A DNA stretch of 64,000 nt, taken from the NCBI RefSeq assembly GCF_900142035.1, contig NZ_FQZI01000001.1, forward strand, positions 186,001 through 250,000. Direction: 5' to 3'. The notes below the pieces were generated by a model. The model was not told the origin of the DNA, did no database searches, and saw only the letters and a program-made list of their open reading frames with translations. The stretch's first letter is position 1. The number at the start of each line of letters is the position of its first letter. Position numbers and translations under genes: made by a program. The DNA comes from Flavobacterium terrae. Its GTDB lineage: Bacteria; Bacteroidota; Bacteroidia; Flavobacteriales; Flavobacteriaceae. Positions 54,805 to 64,000 of this stretch are shown piece after piece.

Positions 54805-56906
54805 TATTTAAGAATCTGGAAAGCAATTAAACAAACCACATAGGCAAATCCGCTCATAAAGACCAATTGTACCATAGGCCATTGCCAAGAATTGGTTTCC
54901 TTTTTTGTTATTGCCAAAGTAGAAATACATTGCATCGCAAATGCATAAAATAATAATAAAGAAACACCAGTAGCAAAATTGAAGATTTTAGCTCCTGTTA
55001 CAGGGTGCACTTCAGCAGCCATTTTATTCTTAATTGTTGTTTCTTCATCAGAGTGACTACCAACACTATAAATAGTAGCCAATGTTCCCACAAAAACTTC
55101 ACGAGCCGCAAATGAACTTACAACAGCGATACCTATTTTCCAATCGTATCCCAAAGGTTTGATAACCGGTTCGATTGTTTTTCCGACAATTCCGATATAT
55201 GAATTTTCCAATTTGTATGATGCAACAAGATCTTCTTTTTCACCTGAAACAGTTTTGTTCTGCAATTGTGTTTCGATAATTTTATCAGCGTTGTGAAATG
55301 TTTCTGTAGGTCCGTGCGATCCTAAAAACCACAAAATAACAGATAAAGCTAAAATAATTTTTCCTGCTCCAAAAACAAAAGACTTGGTCTTTTCTATAAC
55401 ATTAATAGCAACGTTTTTAAACATTGGTACTTTGTATCCTGGCATTTCGACAACAAAGTAACTATTGGATTTTATCTTTAGAATTTTATTTAAAATATAA
55501 GCTGAAAAAATGGCCATCCCAAAACCTAACATATACAAAGTCATTAATGTTAAACCTTGCATATTGAATACTCCAAACAAACGTTTGTCTGGAATAATTA
55601 GTGAAATCAAAATAGCATATACAGGCAATCGAGCCGAACAAGTTGTGAATGGTGTTACTAAAATAGTAATTAATCTTTCTTTCCAGTTTTCTATATTACG
55701 TGCAGCCATAATTGCCGGAATAGCACAAGCAGTTCCTGAAATAAGAGGCACAACACTTTTTCCACTAAGACCAAAACGGCGCATGATTTTATCCATCAAA
55801 AACACTACGCGACTCATATAACCACTTTCTTCTAAAACAGAGATAAAAAGAAACAAGAAAGCAATTTGAGGAATAAAAATAACAATACCTCCTAATCCTG
55901 GAATTATACCTTCAGCAACTAAATCTGTCAAAATTCCCGTAGGCAAGTTTGCTTTAGCATATGAACTCAACGAGGCAAAACTAGTATCAATAAAATCCAT
56001 TGGAACACTTGACCAATCAAATATTGATTGGAAAATGAGCATTAAAATCCCAAAAAAGATTAAATAGCCGTAAACTTTATGCATTAAAATTCGATCTAGC
56101 CGACTTCTTAAATCTTTTGCCGAATTAATATCAACTGTCTGCCCTACTTTAAGCACCTCATTTATAAACTGGTACCTTTTTATGGTTTCTTTATGCTGTA
56201 GTCTTTTTAGATCTTCTTTTGACTTGGTGAAAGATGGATTGGGTAGTTCTTTTCGGTCTAGATTAACAAAATTGACATCTTGAGTTATAACCAACCAAAG
56301 TTTATATAGTAATTGATTTGGAAACGCTTTGCGTAAATTTCCAAAATAAACTGGATCAATCTCAGAAGCGTTTAAACAAGGTTCTGTTGGAATATTTCTA
56401 TAATTAACGATTAAATTCTTCAACTCGTCAATACCTTCATTTTTTCTAGAACTGATTAAAGCAATTTTGGTTTTCAGCATTTTTTCTAGATATGGAATAT
56501 CTAAAGTAATTCCTTTATAAGACATTCTATCCGCCATATTAATGACCAATATAGTGGGGATTTCTAAGTCTTTTATCTGGGTAAAAAGCAGTAAGTTTCT
56601 TTTAAGGTTTTCTACTTCAGTAACTACAATAGCTACATCTGGATAATCTTTATCATTTCTATTTAGAAGCAATTCTATAACCACATTCTCGTCTAGTGAA
56701 CTTGCATTTAAACTATATGTTCCAGGCAAATCGAGAATTGTAGCTTTAAGATTGGATGCTAATTTACAAACGCCCACTTTTTTCTCAACAGTAATACCAG
56801 GATAATTACCTACTTGTTGATTCAACCCCGTGAGCTGATTAAAAACAGATGTTTTACCAACATTGGGGTTTCCAATAAGTGCTATGTTAATATTCCCAAC
56901 TTTCAT
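54804..56906 (-). CDS. feoB: Ferrous iron transporter FeoB
   Basis: 700 residues. The N-terminal G domain has G1 GNPNVGKTSVFNQLTG (11-26), G3 DLPGTYSL and the switch YPGITVEKKVG. The membrane part carries the two Gate motifs: CARLPVYAILISLIIP with the nearby PLISGTACAIPAIMAARNIENW, and the later ASFAAREVFVGTLATIY. The C-terminal FeoC-like insert is absent. It imports Fe2+ in a GTP-dependent manner. The start overlaps the feoA stop by one base and the outer-membrane gene starts in its last base. Confidence 0.96.
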   Translation of the reverse strand: MKVGNINIALIGNPNVGKTSVFNQLTGLNQQVGNYPGITVEKKVGVCKLASNLKATILDLPGTYSLNASSLDENVVIELLLNRNDKDYPDVAIVVTEVENLKRNLLLFTQIKDLEIPTILVINMADRMSYKGITLDIPYLEKMLKTKIALISSRKNEGIDELKNLIVNYRNIPTEPCLNASEIDPVYFGNLRKAFPNQLLYKLWLVITQDVNFVNLDRKELPNPSFTKSKEDLKRLQHKETIKRYQFINEVLKVGQTVDINSAKDLRSRLDRILMHKVYGYLIFFGILMLIFQSIFDWSSVPMDFIDTSFASLSSYAKANLPTGILTDLVAEGIIPGLGGIVIFIPQIAFLFLFISVLEESGYMSRVVFLMDKIMRRFGLSGKSVVPLISGTACAIPAIMAARNIENWKERLITILVTPFTTCSARLPVYAILISLIIPDKRLFGVFNMQGLTLMTLYMLGFGMAIFSAYILNKILKIKSNSYFVVEMPGYKVPMFKNVAINVIEKTKSFVFGAGKIILALSVILWFLGSHGPTETFHNADKIIETQLQNKTVSGEKEDLVASYKLENSYIGIVGKTIEPVIKPLGYDWKIGIAVVSSFAAREVFVGTLATIYSVGSHSDEETTIKNKMAAEVHPVTGAKIFNFATGVSLLLFYAFAMQCISTLAITKKETNSWQWPMVQLVFMSGFAYVVCLIAFQILK

Positions 56907-57145
56907 TATTTACTCTCGTTAGGAATTTGAACTGTAATAGCGCGTGCAGTTTCTAATCGAATTGCTAGGTATGAATCGTTTACATTTAAATATAAGGGAT
57001 CTCCAAAAGGAGCTACTTGTAGTATTTGCACTTCATTTCCGGGTAAGCATCCCATTTCCAATAATTTTAAAGGAACCAAATCAATATTGAATTCTTGAAT
57101 AATTCCTTTTTGTCCTATTTGCAATTGTGCTAAGTTAATATCCAC
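56906..57145 (-). CDS. feoA: FeoA-family protein
   Basis: The 79-residue SH3-like protein starts with GTG at 57145 (MDINLAQLQIGQKGIIQEF). It has the FeoA pattern LLEMGCLPGNEVQILQVAPFGDPLYLNVNDSYLAIRLETA. It supports FeoB activity. First gene of the operon. Confidence 0.93.
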   Translation of the reverse strand: MDINLAQLQIGQKGIIQEFNIDLVPLKLLEMGCLPGNEVQILQVAPFGDPLYLNVNDSYLAIRLETARAITVQIPNESK

Positions 57146-57148
57146 TTA

Positions 57149-57176
57149 TTTAGATTCAGTTTAGATTGCAAAAGTA
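57149..57176 (-). promoter_or_regulatory. Promoter and tandem repeat upstream of feoA
   Basis: Minus -7 TACTTTTG at 57176-57169. The -33 position reads TTTAG rather than TTTG (57191-57197 region). Between the -7 and the start TTTAGATT repeats at 57149-57156 and 57160-57167, 11 bases apart, one helical turn. The TTTAG core resembles the half-sites of the mntH palindrome, so the same repressor may bind here. Confidence 0.45.
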
Positions 57177-57222
57177 CTAATTAAAATCATTCTAAATATG
57201 ATAAATATCAATCTTCAAACAA

Positions 57223-57891
57223 TTATTCTTTTTCTGATAAATATTTGATGTCTTCTAAAAGCTTTTCAACTTCTTCACGCTTTGTGCCATCGTAGAAACC
57301 TCTAACCCTTCTTTTTTTGTCTATTAAAACAAAGTTTTCGGTATGTACCATATCATACATTTCTTCTGGTTTCCCAGTTTTTACTGCTAGATAAGATTTT
57401 CTAGCAATGTAATAAATGTCTTTTTTATCACCAGTTACCAGGTTCCATTTCGCGTCAATTACACCTTTCCTTTTTGCATAGGCTTTTAAAACAGGAACAC
57501 TATCAATATCAGGAGTAACAGAATGAGATAGCAACATAATTTCGGGATTATCTTTTATTTGGTCTTGTAACCAAACCATATTGTCTGCCATTATAGGGCA
57601 AATCGAAGGACAAGTAGTAAAGAAAAAATCTGCCACATAAATTTTTCCTTCATAATCTTTCTGAGTAATCGTTTTACCGTTTTGGTTTGTAAAAGAAAAA
57701 TCTGAAATAAAATGTTCGTTGGCTATATGCTGAATAGTGGTATCTACCAATTCTGGATTTACCATAGAAGGAGTGTAAATTGGTAATGACTTAGCAGGTT
57801 TTAAAACAAAATAAAATAACGTTATTATGACTACAGACAAAATAGACAAGACAACTAATAATGTTTTGAATCTCTTTAAGAAATCAATCAT
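57223..57891 (-). CDS. SCO1/SenC-family copper chaperone-like protein
   Basis: 222 residues with one N-terminal membrane helix (about 11-30) and a thioredoxin-fold domain. The metal motif CPSICP has C94 and C98, with the distal His in MVHTENFVLID (H183). SCO proteins help to load copper in cytochrome oxidase. It lies 77 bases upstream of feoA in the same direction. Confidence 0.9.
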   Translation of the reverse strand: MIDFLKRFKTLLVVLSILSVVIITLFYFVLKPAKSLPIYTPSMVNPELVDTTIQHIANEHFISDFSFTNQNGKTITQKDYEGKIYVADFFFTTCPSICPIMADNMVWLQDQIKDNPEIMLLSHSVTPDIDSVPVLKAYAKRKGVIDAKWNLVTGDKKDIYYIARKSYLAVKTGKPEEMYDMVHTENFVLIDKKRRVRGFYDGTKREEVEKLLEDIKYLSEKE

Positions 57892-58055
57892 AGCTTATTT
57901 TTGGGCAAAGTTACAACTTGAAGCAATAACTAATTCATATCATTTCTATAGAAAATGTTAAAAATTAAATCAAAACAACACAATTCAATACATTTGGGAA
58001 TTGTAACATTTTACAAAAACCAACTACTAATTCTAAAATTTAACCAAAAATAAAT

Positions 58056-60098
58056 ATGAAAAAGAATGTTTCATTAAGTGCCATTGCTTTGTTCAGCTTA
58101 GCTGTTACACAAGGTTTTGCACAGCAGAAACCAGGGATTAATCTAAATTATATGGATAAATCTGTAAAACCTGGTGATGATTTTTTCCGTTATGTAAATG
58201 GAACTTGGTTTGATAAAACCGAAATTCCTGGAGATAAAACTCGTTGGGGAAGTTTTGATGAACTACGTCAAAACACAGATAAAGATGCTTTAGCTATTTT
58301 GAAAGAAGCTGCAGCGAATAAAAATCTGGATCCAAAATCTGATCAAGCAAAAGCAGTAAATGTGTACAGAACGTACATGGATACTATTTCTAGAAATAAA
58401 TTAGGCATCAAGCCCTTAAAATCTTACCTAGCTAAAATTGATGCTATCAAATCAATTGATGATGTTAATAAGCTATTAATTGAAATGGAACCTCAAGGAG
58501 GTTTAGGTTTTTATGGCGCTGGGGTTGGACCAGATGCAAAAAACAGTAATCGCAATGTAGTTTACATCGGTTTAGGATCTCTTGGTTTACCTGACCGTGA
58601 TTATTATGTTTCTGACGATAAAGACTCTAAAGAAAAAAGAGAAAAATATGTTCTCCATGTTGCTAGAATGTTGCAATTTTTAGGAATTAAACCTGCTGAT
58701 GCAAAACTTCAAGCTGAAAAAGTATTAGCACTTGAAATAGAAATGGCTCGCCCAAGATTAGATAGAGTGGAACGTCGTGACCGAAGAAAAACTTACAATC
58801 CAAAGTCAGTAGCTGATTTACAAAACTTAACTCCTTCTGTAAATTGGGATTCATATTTACAAGGTGTTGGTATTGGTAAAATAGATTCAGTTATTGTTTC
58901 TCAACCTAAATATATGGAAGCTTTAGATGGTATTTTTAAAGCAAACAAAGTTGATGATTGGAAAGCATATCTTCGTTGGACATTAATTAATAAATCAACT
59001 GGATATCTAACCACTGATATTGAAACTGCAAACTGGGAGTTTTACAGCAAGACTCTTCAAGGTGCATTAAAACAGCGTCCAAGAGAAGAAAGAGCATTAC
59101 AAGTTGTAAATGGAACTGTAGGAGAAGCTTTAGGAAAATTGTATGTAGAGAAAAAATTCCCTGCAGAAGCGAAAGCGAAAGCGAAAGCCATGATTGATAA
59201 TGTGTTTTTAGCTTTTGAAAATCGTATCAACAACTTACCATGGATGACTCCTGAAACACGTAAAGGTGCTATTGAAAAATTAAGAAAATCGACTGTTAAA
59301 ATTGGTTATCCTGATAAATGGAAAGATTATTCTAAACTAGAAATTGTAGCTAAAGAAAATGGTGGTGATTATTTTTCGAACATGAAAAACCTTTCTCGTT
59401 GGGGTTACGCAGAAAATATCGCTGATTTAAAAAAACCAGTAGACAAAACACGTTGGGGAATGTCTCCACAAACGGTAAATGCGTATTACAACCCTTCATA
59501 CAATGAAATCGTATTCCCAGCCGCAATCTTACAACCTCCTTTTTATGATTATAAAGCAGATGAAGCTGTTAATTATGGAGGAATAGGAGCAGTAATAGGT
59601 CATGAAATCTCTCATGGTTTTGATGATTCTGGTTCACGTTATAATGCTGATGGAAACTTAGTTAACTGGTGGACTGATGCTGACTTAAAACAATTTACTG
59701 GTTTAGGAGAAGCATTTGCTGCTCAATACAGTGCTTTACAACCATTACCAGGTATTTTTGTAGATGGTAAATTTACATTAGGAGAAAACATTGGAGATTT
59801 AGGAGGTGTAAATGCAGCTTATGATGGTTTACAATTATTTTTAAAGAAAAACGGAAGACCTGAAAATATTGATGGGTTCACACCAGAACAACGTTTCTTC
59901 ATTTCATGGGGAACTATTTGGAGATCAAAAATGAGAGATGAGGCAATTAAAAACCAAGTAAAAACAGATCCTCACTCACCTGGAATGTATAGAGCTTATG
60001 TGCCTTTACAAAATGTGGAATCTTTTTACCAAGCTTTTGACATTAAAGAAGGAGACAAATTATATGTAAAGCCTGAAGAGAGGGTTAAAATTTGGTAA
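58056..60098 (+). CDS. M13-family (neprilysin-like) zinc metallopeptidase
   Basis: 680 residues with a signal peptide (ending QGFAQ). The C-terminal peptidase domain has H516-E517-x-x-H520 (GHEISHGFDDSGSRY) and the third ligand in ENIGDLGG (E577), with D581. NAYYNPSYNEIVFPAAILQPPFY and the final VKPEERVKIW are classic M13 features. It should cleave oligopeptides in the periplasm. Upstream, TACATTTG at 57989 is a possible -7 element; the 164-base gap otherwise shows little. Confidence 0.95.
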   Translation: MKKNVSLSAIALFSLAVTQGFAQQKPGINLNYMDKSVKPGDDFFRYVNGTWFDKTEIPGDKTRWGSFDELRQNTDKDALAILKEAAANKNLDPKSDQAKAVNVYRTYMDTISRNKLGIKPLKSYLAKIDAIKSIDDVNKLLIEMEPQGGLGFYGAGVGPDAKNSNRNVVYIGLGSLGLPDRDYYVSDDKDSKEKREKYVLHVARMLQFLGIKPADAKLQAEKVLALEIEMARPRLDRVERRDRRKTYNPKSVADLQNLTPSVNWDSYLQGVGIGKIDSVIVSQPKYMEALDGIFKANKVDDWKAYLRWTLINKSTGYLTTDIETANWEFYSKTLQGALKQRPREERALQVVNGTVGEALGKLYVEKKFPAEAKAKAKAMIDNVFLAFENRINNLPWMTPETRKGAIEKLRKSTVKIGYPDKWKDYSKLEIVAKENGGDYFSNMKNLSRWGYAENIADLKKPVDKTRWGMSPQTVNAYYNPSYNEIVFPAAILQPPFYDYKADEAVNYGGIGAVIGHEISHGFDDSGSRYNADGNLVNWWTDADLKQFTGLGEAFAAQYSALQPLPGIFVDGKFTLGENIGDLGGVNAAYDGLQLFLKKNGRPENIDGFTPEQRFFISWGTIWRSKMRDEAIKNQVKTDPHSPGMYRAYVPLQNVESFYQAFDIKEGDKLYVKPEERVKIW

Positions 60099-60117
60099 TC
60101 TAATCTCAGACAAAAAT

Positions 60118-60144
60118 AAAAAGGCCTCAAATCGAGGTCTTTTT
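60118..60144. terminator. Bidirectional terminator, M13 / EamA
   Basis: Stem AAAAAGGCCTC/GAGGTCTTTTT with one G-U pair and a 5-base loop, between convergent genes. Confidence 0.8.
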
Positions 60145-61063
60145 ATTTTAAATACTTTTTGTCAAAAGATTTTCGAGTGCCTTTGTTAATTAAATAGATC
60201 CCAAAAAGAACAACAACTACGCCTATTGACAAAGTCATTGTCAATGGTTCGTCAAATATAAAAGCACCTAAAATCACTGCTATAATAGGATTTATATAAG
60301 CATAAATACTACTCACCTCTGTTGGTAGATGCTGCAGAGCATAGATGAAAGCTATGAAAGTCGTTATGGAGCCAAAAATAACCAAGTAAGCAATAGACCA
60401 CCAAGCTTGAGGGGGTATTTGAGTGATATTTATTGAGGTTCCCGTTGCTCCTGAATAAGCGAACAATAAAATACTTGAAATAAGCATTTGTAATCCCAAA
60501 CTAAAATAAGGGTTAAAGTTTTTTGCTTTTTTCTTAGTATACAAACTTCCAAAAGCCCATGTAATAGTAGCTAATACAGATAAAAAAATACCAAATTGGA
60601 AATCAGGTTTAATAAAATCTGCTAAATAATCTGAGAAAACAACACACACACCTCCAAAACTTACTAGCAATCCAATCATTGCTAGTTTTGATAATCTTTC
60701 TCCGTTAAAAAAACTAATAATTACAATCCACAAAGGAAAAATAGCTCCAATAACAGCTCCTAATCCACTAGAAATGTATTTTACTCCCCAAGTGCTTAAA
60801 CCATTACTTAGTACAAAATTTAAAACACTTAAAATCAAAATAGTTTTCCATTGCTTTCCCTTAGGCCAGGGTGTCTTTTTAAATATAAAATATCCCAAAT
60901 AACATGCTGCTCCTAGAAACTGGCGTATTGCAGCTAATTGCAAAGCTGGCATGTGCTTTACCCCTTCTTTTGAAGCTAACCAAGTAGTACCCCAAAAAAA
61001 GCAAATCCAAATCAGTGCTAAAATAGGTAATCCAAGAGATTGAATTTTTTTTATAGGTTTCAT
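60143..61063 (-). CDS. EamA-family (DMT) transporter
   Basis: 306 residues with ten predicted helices in two EamA repeats: the first opens WICFFWGTTWLASKEGVKHMPALQLAAIRQ and the second has TITWAFGSLYTKKKAK, LPTEVSSIYAYINPIIAVILGAFIFDEPL. Likely exports a metabolite or amino acid; substrate unknown. Its start overlaps the epimerase gene stop by 4 bases. Confidence 0.9.
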   Translation of the reverse strand: MKPIKKIQSLGLPILALIWICFFWGTTWLASKEGVKHMPALQLAAIRQFLGAACYLGYFIFKKTPWPKGKQWKTILILSVLNFVLSNGLSTWGVKYISSGLGAVIGAIFPLWIVIISFFNGERLSKLAMIGLLVSFGGVCVVFSDYLADFIKPDFQFGIFLSVLATITWAFGSLYTKKKAKNFNPYFSLGLQMLISSILLFAYSGATGTSINITQIPPQAWWSIAYLVIFGSITTFIAFIYALQHLPTEVSSIYAYINPIIAVILGAFIFDEPLTMTLSIGVVVVLFGIYLINKGTRKSFDKKYLK

Positions 61064-61875
61064 CGATACAAATCTAAATCAAATTGATGACCTATTCGCT
61101 TAATTAATTTATCTGATGCAATAATTTTAATAGTACTCTCTATTGATTCTGAAAATTTTGGCAAAGCCAAATTCATTTCTTTTGCTTTTTGCACATAGTA
61201 ATCTTTTCTACTGGGATGAAATGGTGCAACTGCATTAAAAGTTTCTCCCCAAACTTCAATAAGCTCATTACTACAAATGGTTTTAATTATCTCAATGCAA
61301 TCTTTTTGATGGATGAAATTTATTGGAGCATCTGGATTATCAAGATTTTCTTTTCCTGCCAAATGCTTTACTGGATGTCTATCCTCCCCTATCAAACCTC
61401 CAAATCGTAGAATCGTCGTTTTGAAATTAGGGTTGGTTAACAACAATTTTTCAACTTGAAGTAATTGCTTACCACTTTCTGTAATTGGTTCTGGAATAAT
61501 TTCTTCTGTTAGGATTCCTTCTTGATTTCCATAGACAGATGTTGAGCTTACAAACAAGACTTTTTTTATAGAAGATTTTTCTAGGAATTGAATTAATATT
61601 TCAATCTTGGCAACAAAATTCTCTGTTGATCCACTTCTTAATTTTGGAGGGATATTAATAATTAACACTTCTGATTCGTCAAGAAATGCCTCAACAGAAC
61701 CTTCAATACTATTCTCCGTCAAAGAAACTACAAAAGGATTAATTCCTGCATCTTCTAGTTGACTCACTTTTTCTGAAGATGTTGTAGAACCTTTTACAAC
61801 AAAACCTGACTCAATAAGTTTTTGTGACAATGGTAAACCCAACCAACCGCATCCTAGAACACTAATTTTTTGCAT
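61060..61875 (-). CDS. NAD(P)-binding epimerase-like protein, YeeZ-type
   Basis: I choose the ATG at 61875 (271 residues, MQKISVLGCGWLGLPLSQKLIESG); the frame extends to 61911. The nucleotide motif GCGWLG and SSTSVYGNQEG, ILRFGGLIGEDRHP blocks match E. coli YeeZ, an extended SDR-fold protein of uncertain function. The YxxxK catalytic pair is not clear. It overlaps the M28 gene end by 14 bases. Confidence 0.82.
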   Translation of the reverse strand: MQKISVLGCGWLGLPLSQKLIESGFVVKGSTTSSEKVSQLEDAGINPFVVSLTENSIEGSVEAFLDESEVLIINIPPKLRSGSTENFVAKIEILIQFLEKSSIKKVLFVSSTSVYGNQEGILTEEIIPEPITESGKQLLQVEKLLLTNPNFKTTILRFGGLIGEDRHPVKHLAGKENLDNPDAPINFIHQKDCIEIIKTICSNELIEVWGETFNAVAPFHPSRKDYYVQKAKEMNLALPKFSESIESTIKIIASDKLIKRIGHQFDLDLYR

Positions 61876-64000
61876 TTCTAAAAATTCTATGTTCAACAAT
61901 AATGGCATCATTCAAAACAAATGGTGTAGGCATCATCCAAGGTTTTCTTTTGTTAATACTAAATTGAGGATGTTCCAATAAGTCAAAGGAACTTTCCTTA
62001 ATTGATAGATCTAATTTTTCTTTTGCCGGAATTCTAAACTGAAGTCTTAACGAAATACTATCAGTTATATAATAGGTTAAAATTTTATTGCTTTTAGCAT
62101 TTTCAATATTGCTTTTAAACACAATATCCTCAACTTTGTTGGCTTTTAATTGTTCTGGTCTTCCTCGGTTAGAAAACACATCTATTCTATTCAATTTTCT
62201 ATTTGGGACTATATCAATAATAAAGTTTCTATAACTACCACTGATAGAATCTTGAATAAATTTTACTGTCGATTTAGGCAAGTTTTTCATTGGCGCACTA
62301 GCCATAAATGTAAAACCTGATTTGTACTTGCTATACATTTTATTGGTATTCAGCTTTTGAGCATCGGTTGGTTTTTCACCTAAATATCCTTTAGTCCATT
62401 CATCTAAATTTTTGTCATAAGTTGCCCAATAAGCTTTACCTTCTTCAGAATTTTGAATATATACTAAACTGTTGGGTTTGGCTTTATTCTCTGAATAATC
62501 AGTATTCAAATGAGCTTTGCCAATAAAACAGAATCCAAGTACAAGAAACAAGAAAAAATATACTTTTTTATTTTGGAACGAACCTAAAATTGGTAGTAAT
62601 AATCCAAAAATTAAAACAACTAAAACACTACTTACAAAAAGTATTTTTAATCCTAAACCAATAGGAAACATCTCAACAAATGGAACTAAAATAACCAGCG
62701 AAGGAAGTGATACAATAAAATTTAAAATTGGATTCGATTTTTGAGTAATTACAAAATAACCTAACAGTATTAATCCTGATAAAACAGGAATTATTAAAAA
62801 CGCTGCTCCTTTAAGACACAATGCAACTCCAGTATTAATGAGTAACCATAAAATTAAAGGGGCGATAAAATGATTGTATTCCTTTCTTTTGGTGTCTTTG
62901 GTTTGATAAATGATGAAACAAAATGCAAGGGCAATACTTGCAAATCCATAAATATAATCATGACCATTATAGGTAAAACCTTGTTGAATATCATTGTACT
63001 GTGGATAAAGTTTCAAAAGCAATCTCCAAGCAAAAAAACCAAATCCTCCCGAAACAACTAAAGCTAAAATAAACTTTAAAAACCCTTTACCTATTTCAGA
63101 AGGAACTAAAACACGTTTTGATAAACCTATAAAAATTATTATTAAGGTCAAAGCTAAAGCAATAATCAACATTGGTACAATCCATTCAAAAGGATAACTG
63201 ATAAAACCAAACGGGACTGAAAAATAAACTTTGTCTTGAGTTGAGTTTAAATTAGTCAAGTCTGAATTAGCCAAATAATTCATCAACGGATACAAATTTG
63301 CACCTTGATGTGCCATTGTTCTTTGATCAAGATTTTGATAACTATCTTGAGCAGTATGATAATTAAAATGATTGTCTATGAATGCAAAATTAAAGCCTTG
63401 AATTTTACCAAGTGTCCTAAAAACAGTCAAATCAGTGTCATTTGGCAACATTTTATAAATGCTGTACATTAATGAATTTGAATTGGGTTTAGATAATTTA
63501 CTACTACTAAAAGCATCCACCATTTTTGAATTGCCTTCATTGGTTTCCATTAACATGTAACCTGGTCCAGCGCTTCCTCTTGCTTCTAGATTAATGACAG
63601 CGCCGACTTCTTTTGCCCAAGGATGCTTGCTAACAAAAAGTGCTGCTCCGTTTAAGCCTATTTCCTCAGCATCAGAAAATAAAATTATAATATCATTTTT
63701 AGCTTGTTGCTTGTTATGCAAATGTGTTCTAACACTTTCTAAAATAGCCGCTACACCACTGGCATCGTCACTAGCCCCAAGTGATTTAGAATGTGGAGCG
63801 CTGTCATAATGTGATAAAAGCAAAAGTGCTTTACCAGATTCTGTTCCTTTAATACGAGCTAAAACATTCTTAGAGTTTACAAGAATTCCACCATCAGATA
63901 ATGTAAAACCTTCTTGAATTTGAGGAGACAATCCTAGTTGTTTTAGTTCATCAAACAAATAGGTAACAACTTCTTGATGTCCTTCTGATCCTATATAATG
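61862..64000 (-). CDS. M28-family peptidase with membrane domain, N-terminus beyond window
   Basis: The frame is open to the window edge; the residues before the first apparent start (a TTG at 63958) read HYIGSEGHQEVVTYLFDEL, a typical M28 block, so the true start is outside. The peptidase domain has the zinc ligands in LLSHYDSAPH, SLGASDDASG, SDAEEIGLNG, and a late His in HTAQDSYQN. About nine membrane helices follow, then a soluble C-terminal domain of about 180 residues. It resembles the ER metallopeptidase/vacuolar M28 group. Aminopeptidase action is likely. Confidence 0.88.
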   Translation of the reverse strand, partial: HYIGSEGHQEVVTYLFDELKQLGLSPQIQEGFTLSDGGILVNSKNVLARIKGTESGKALLLLSHYDSAPHSKSLGASDDASGVAAILESVRTHLHNKQQAKNDIIILFSDAEEIGLNGAALFVSKHPWAKEVGAVINLEARGSAGPGYMLMETNEGNSKMVDAFSSSKLSKPNSNSLMYSIYKMLPNDTDLTVFRTLGKIQGFNFAFIDNHFNYHTAQDSYQNLDQRTMAHQGANLYPLMNYLANSDLTNLNSTQDKVYFSVPFGFISYPFEWIVPMLIIALALTLIIIFIGLSKRVLVPSEIGKGFLKFILALVVSGGFGFFAWRLLLKLYPQYNDIQQGFTYNGHDYIYGFASIALAFCFIIYQTKDTKRKEYNHFIAPLILWLLINTGVALCLKGAAFLIIPVLSGLILLGYFVITQKSNPILNFIVSLPSLVILVPFVEMFPIGLGLKILFVSSVLVVLIFGLLLPILGSFQNKKVYFFLFLVLGFCFIGKAHLNTDYSENKAKPNSLVYIQNSEEGKAYWATYDKNLDEWTKGYLGEKPTDAQKLNTNKMYSKYKSGFTFMASAPMKNLPKSTVKFIQDSISGSYRNFIIDIVPNRKLNRIDVFSNRGRPEQLKANKVEDIVFKSNIENAKSNKILTYYITDSISLRLQFRIPAKEKLDLSIKESSFDLLEHPQFSINKRKPWMMPTPFVLNDAIIVEHRIFRNAKN

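Noticed and set aside
62517-62744. A 75-residue plus frame antisense to the M28 gene
   Set aside because: Shadow of a strongly supported membrane domain; Lys/Thr/Asn-rich with no start signals.

Overview
The window is a stretch of an AT-rich chromosome from a member of the Bacteroidota, most likely a Flavobacterium or close relative (Flavobacteriaceae). The signs are a type IX secretion C-terminal sorting domain, two TonB-dependent receptors with carboxypeptidase-like N-terminal domains, promoters of the Bacteroidota form (TTTG, about 19 bases, TAnnTTTG), atpD-atpC apart from the rest of the ATP synthase genes, the panC/panD versus glycogen-synthase-like/DUF4270/glmS arrangement, and a bifunctional OlsF-type aminolipid acyltransferase. 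Nearly all genes are chromosomal housekeeping or envelope genes. I saw no rRNA, tRNA, CRISPR array, transposase, prophage or integrase. No gap between genes exceeds about 225 bases.

Layout. 1-9200: the N-terminal part of a secreted surface protein, recX, and a biotin region (FabF-like ketoacyl synthase, bioA, bioD, bioF). An envelope-stress-like set lies between bioF and bioD: a TraB/GumN protein, an ECF sigma factor and a four-helix membrane protein. 9200-15600: atpC and atpD, then a TonB receptor with a surface SGNH hydrolase lipoprotein. 15700-22400: glmS, a DUF4270 lipoprotein and a GT5-only glycogen-synthase-like protein, divergent from panC, panD and a flippase-like membrane protein. 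22400-27600: an esterase-fold protein that lacks its nucleophile, radA, a small HExxH protein, and an AsmA-like/GT51 transglycosylase fusion. 27600-34250: a LytS/LytTR-type two-component pair divergent from a secreted alpha-toroid protein and a VWA lipoprotein, then a T9SS-exported sugar dehydrogenase. 34250-48500: aldo/keto reductase, OmpA lipoprotein, exonuclease III, OlsF, an M48/DUF4870-like/DUF2752/TM2 operon, a hydroxyacid dehydrogenase, mgtE, rsmA, DUF4286, a TPR protein and serS.

48500-57900 is a metal-homeostasis island. A TonB receptor is divergent from an NRAMP transporter fused to a universal-stress domain. The NRAMP gene is followed by a DtxR/MntR regulator. A palindrome overlaps both divergent promoters and is the best operator candidate in the window. 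Next come a small lipoprotein and the operon feoA-feoB-outer-membrane protein-FeoB-associated Cys-rich peptide. The outer-membrane gene is broken by one apparent extra G in a run of five, and the 39-residue Cys-rich peptide is easily missed. An SCO-family copper chaperone lies upstream of feoA. 57900-64000: M13 peptidase, EamA transporter, YeeZ-like epimerase and a partial M28 peptidase that runs off the window.

The points most worth following are the metal island with its shared operator and NRAMP-Usp fusion, the toroid/VWA pair beside a two-component system, the GT5 and esterase pseudoenzymes, and the AsmA/GT51 fusion. I see no clearly new defence or mobile system.
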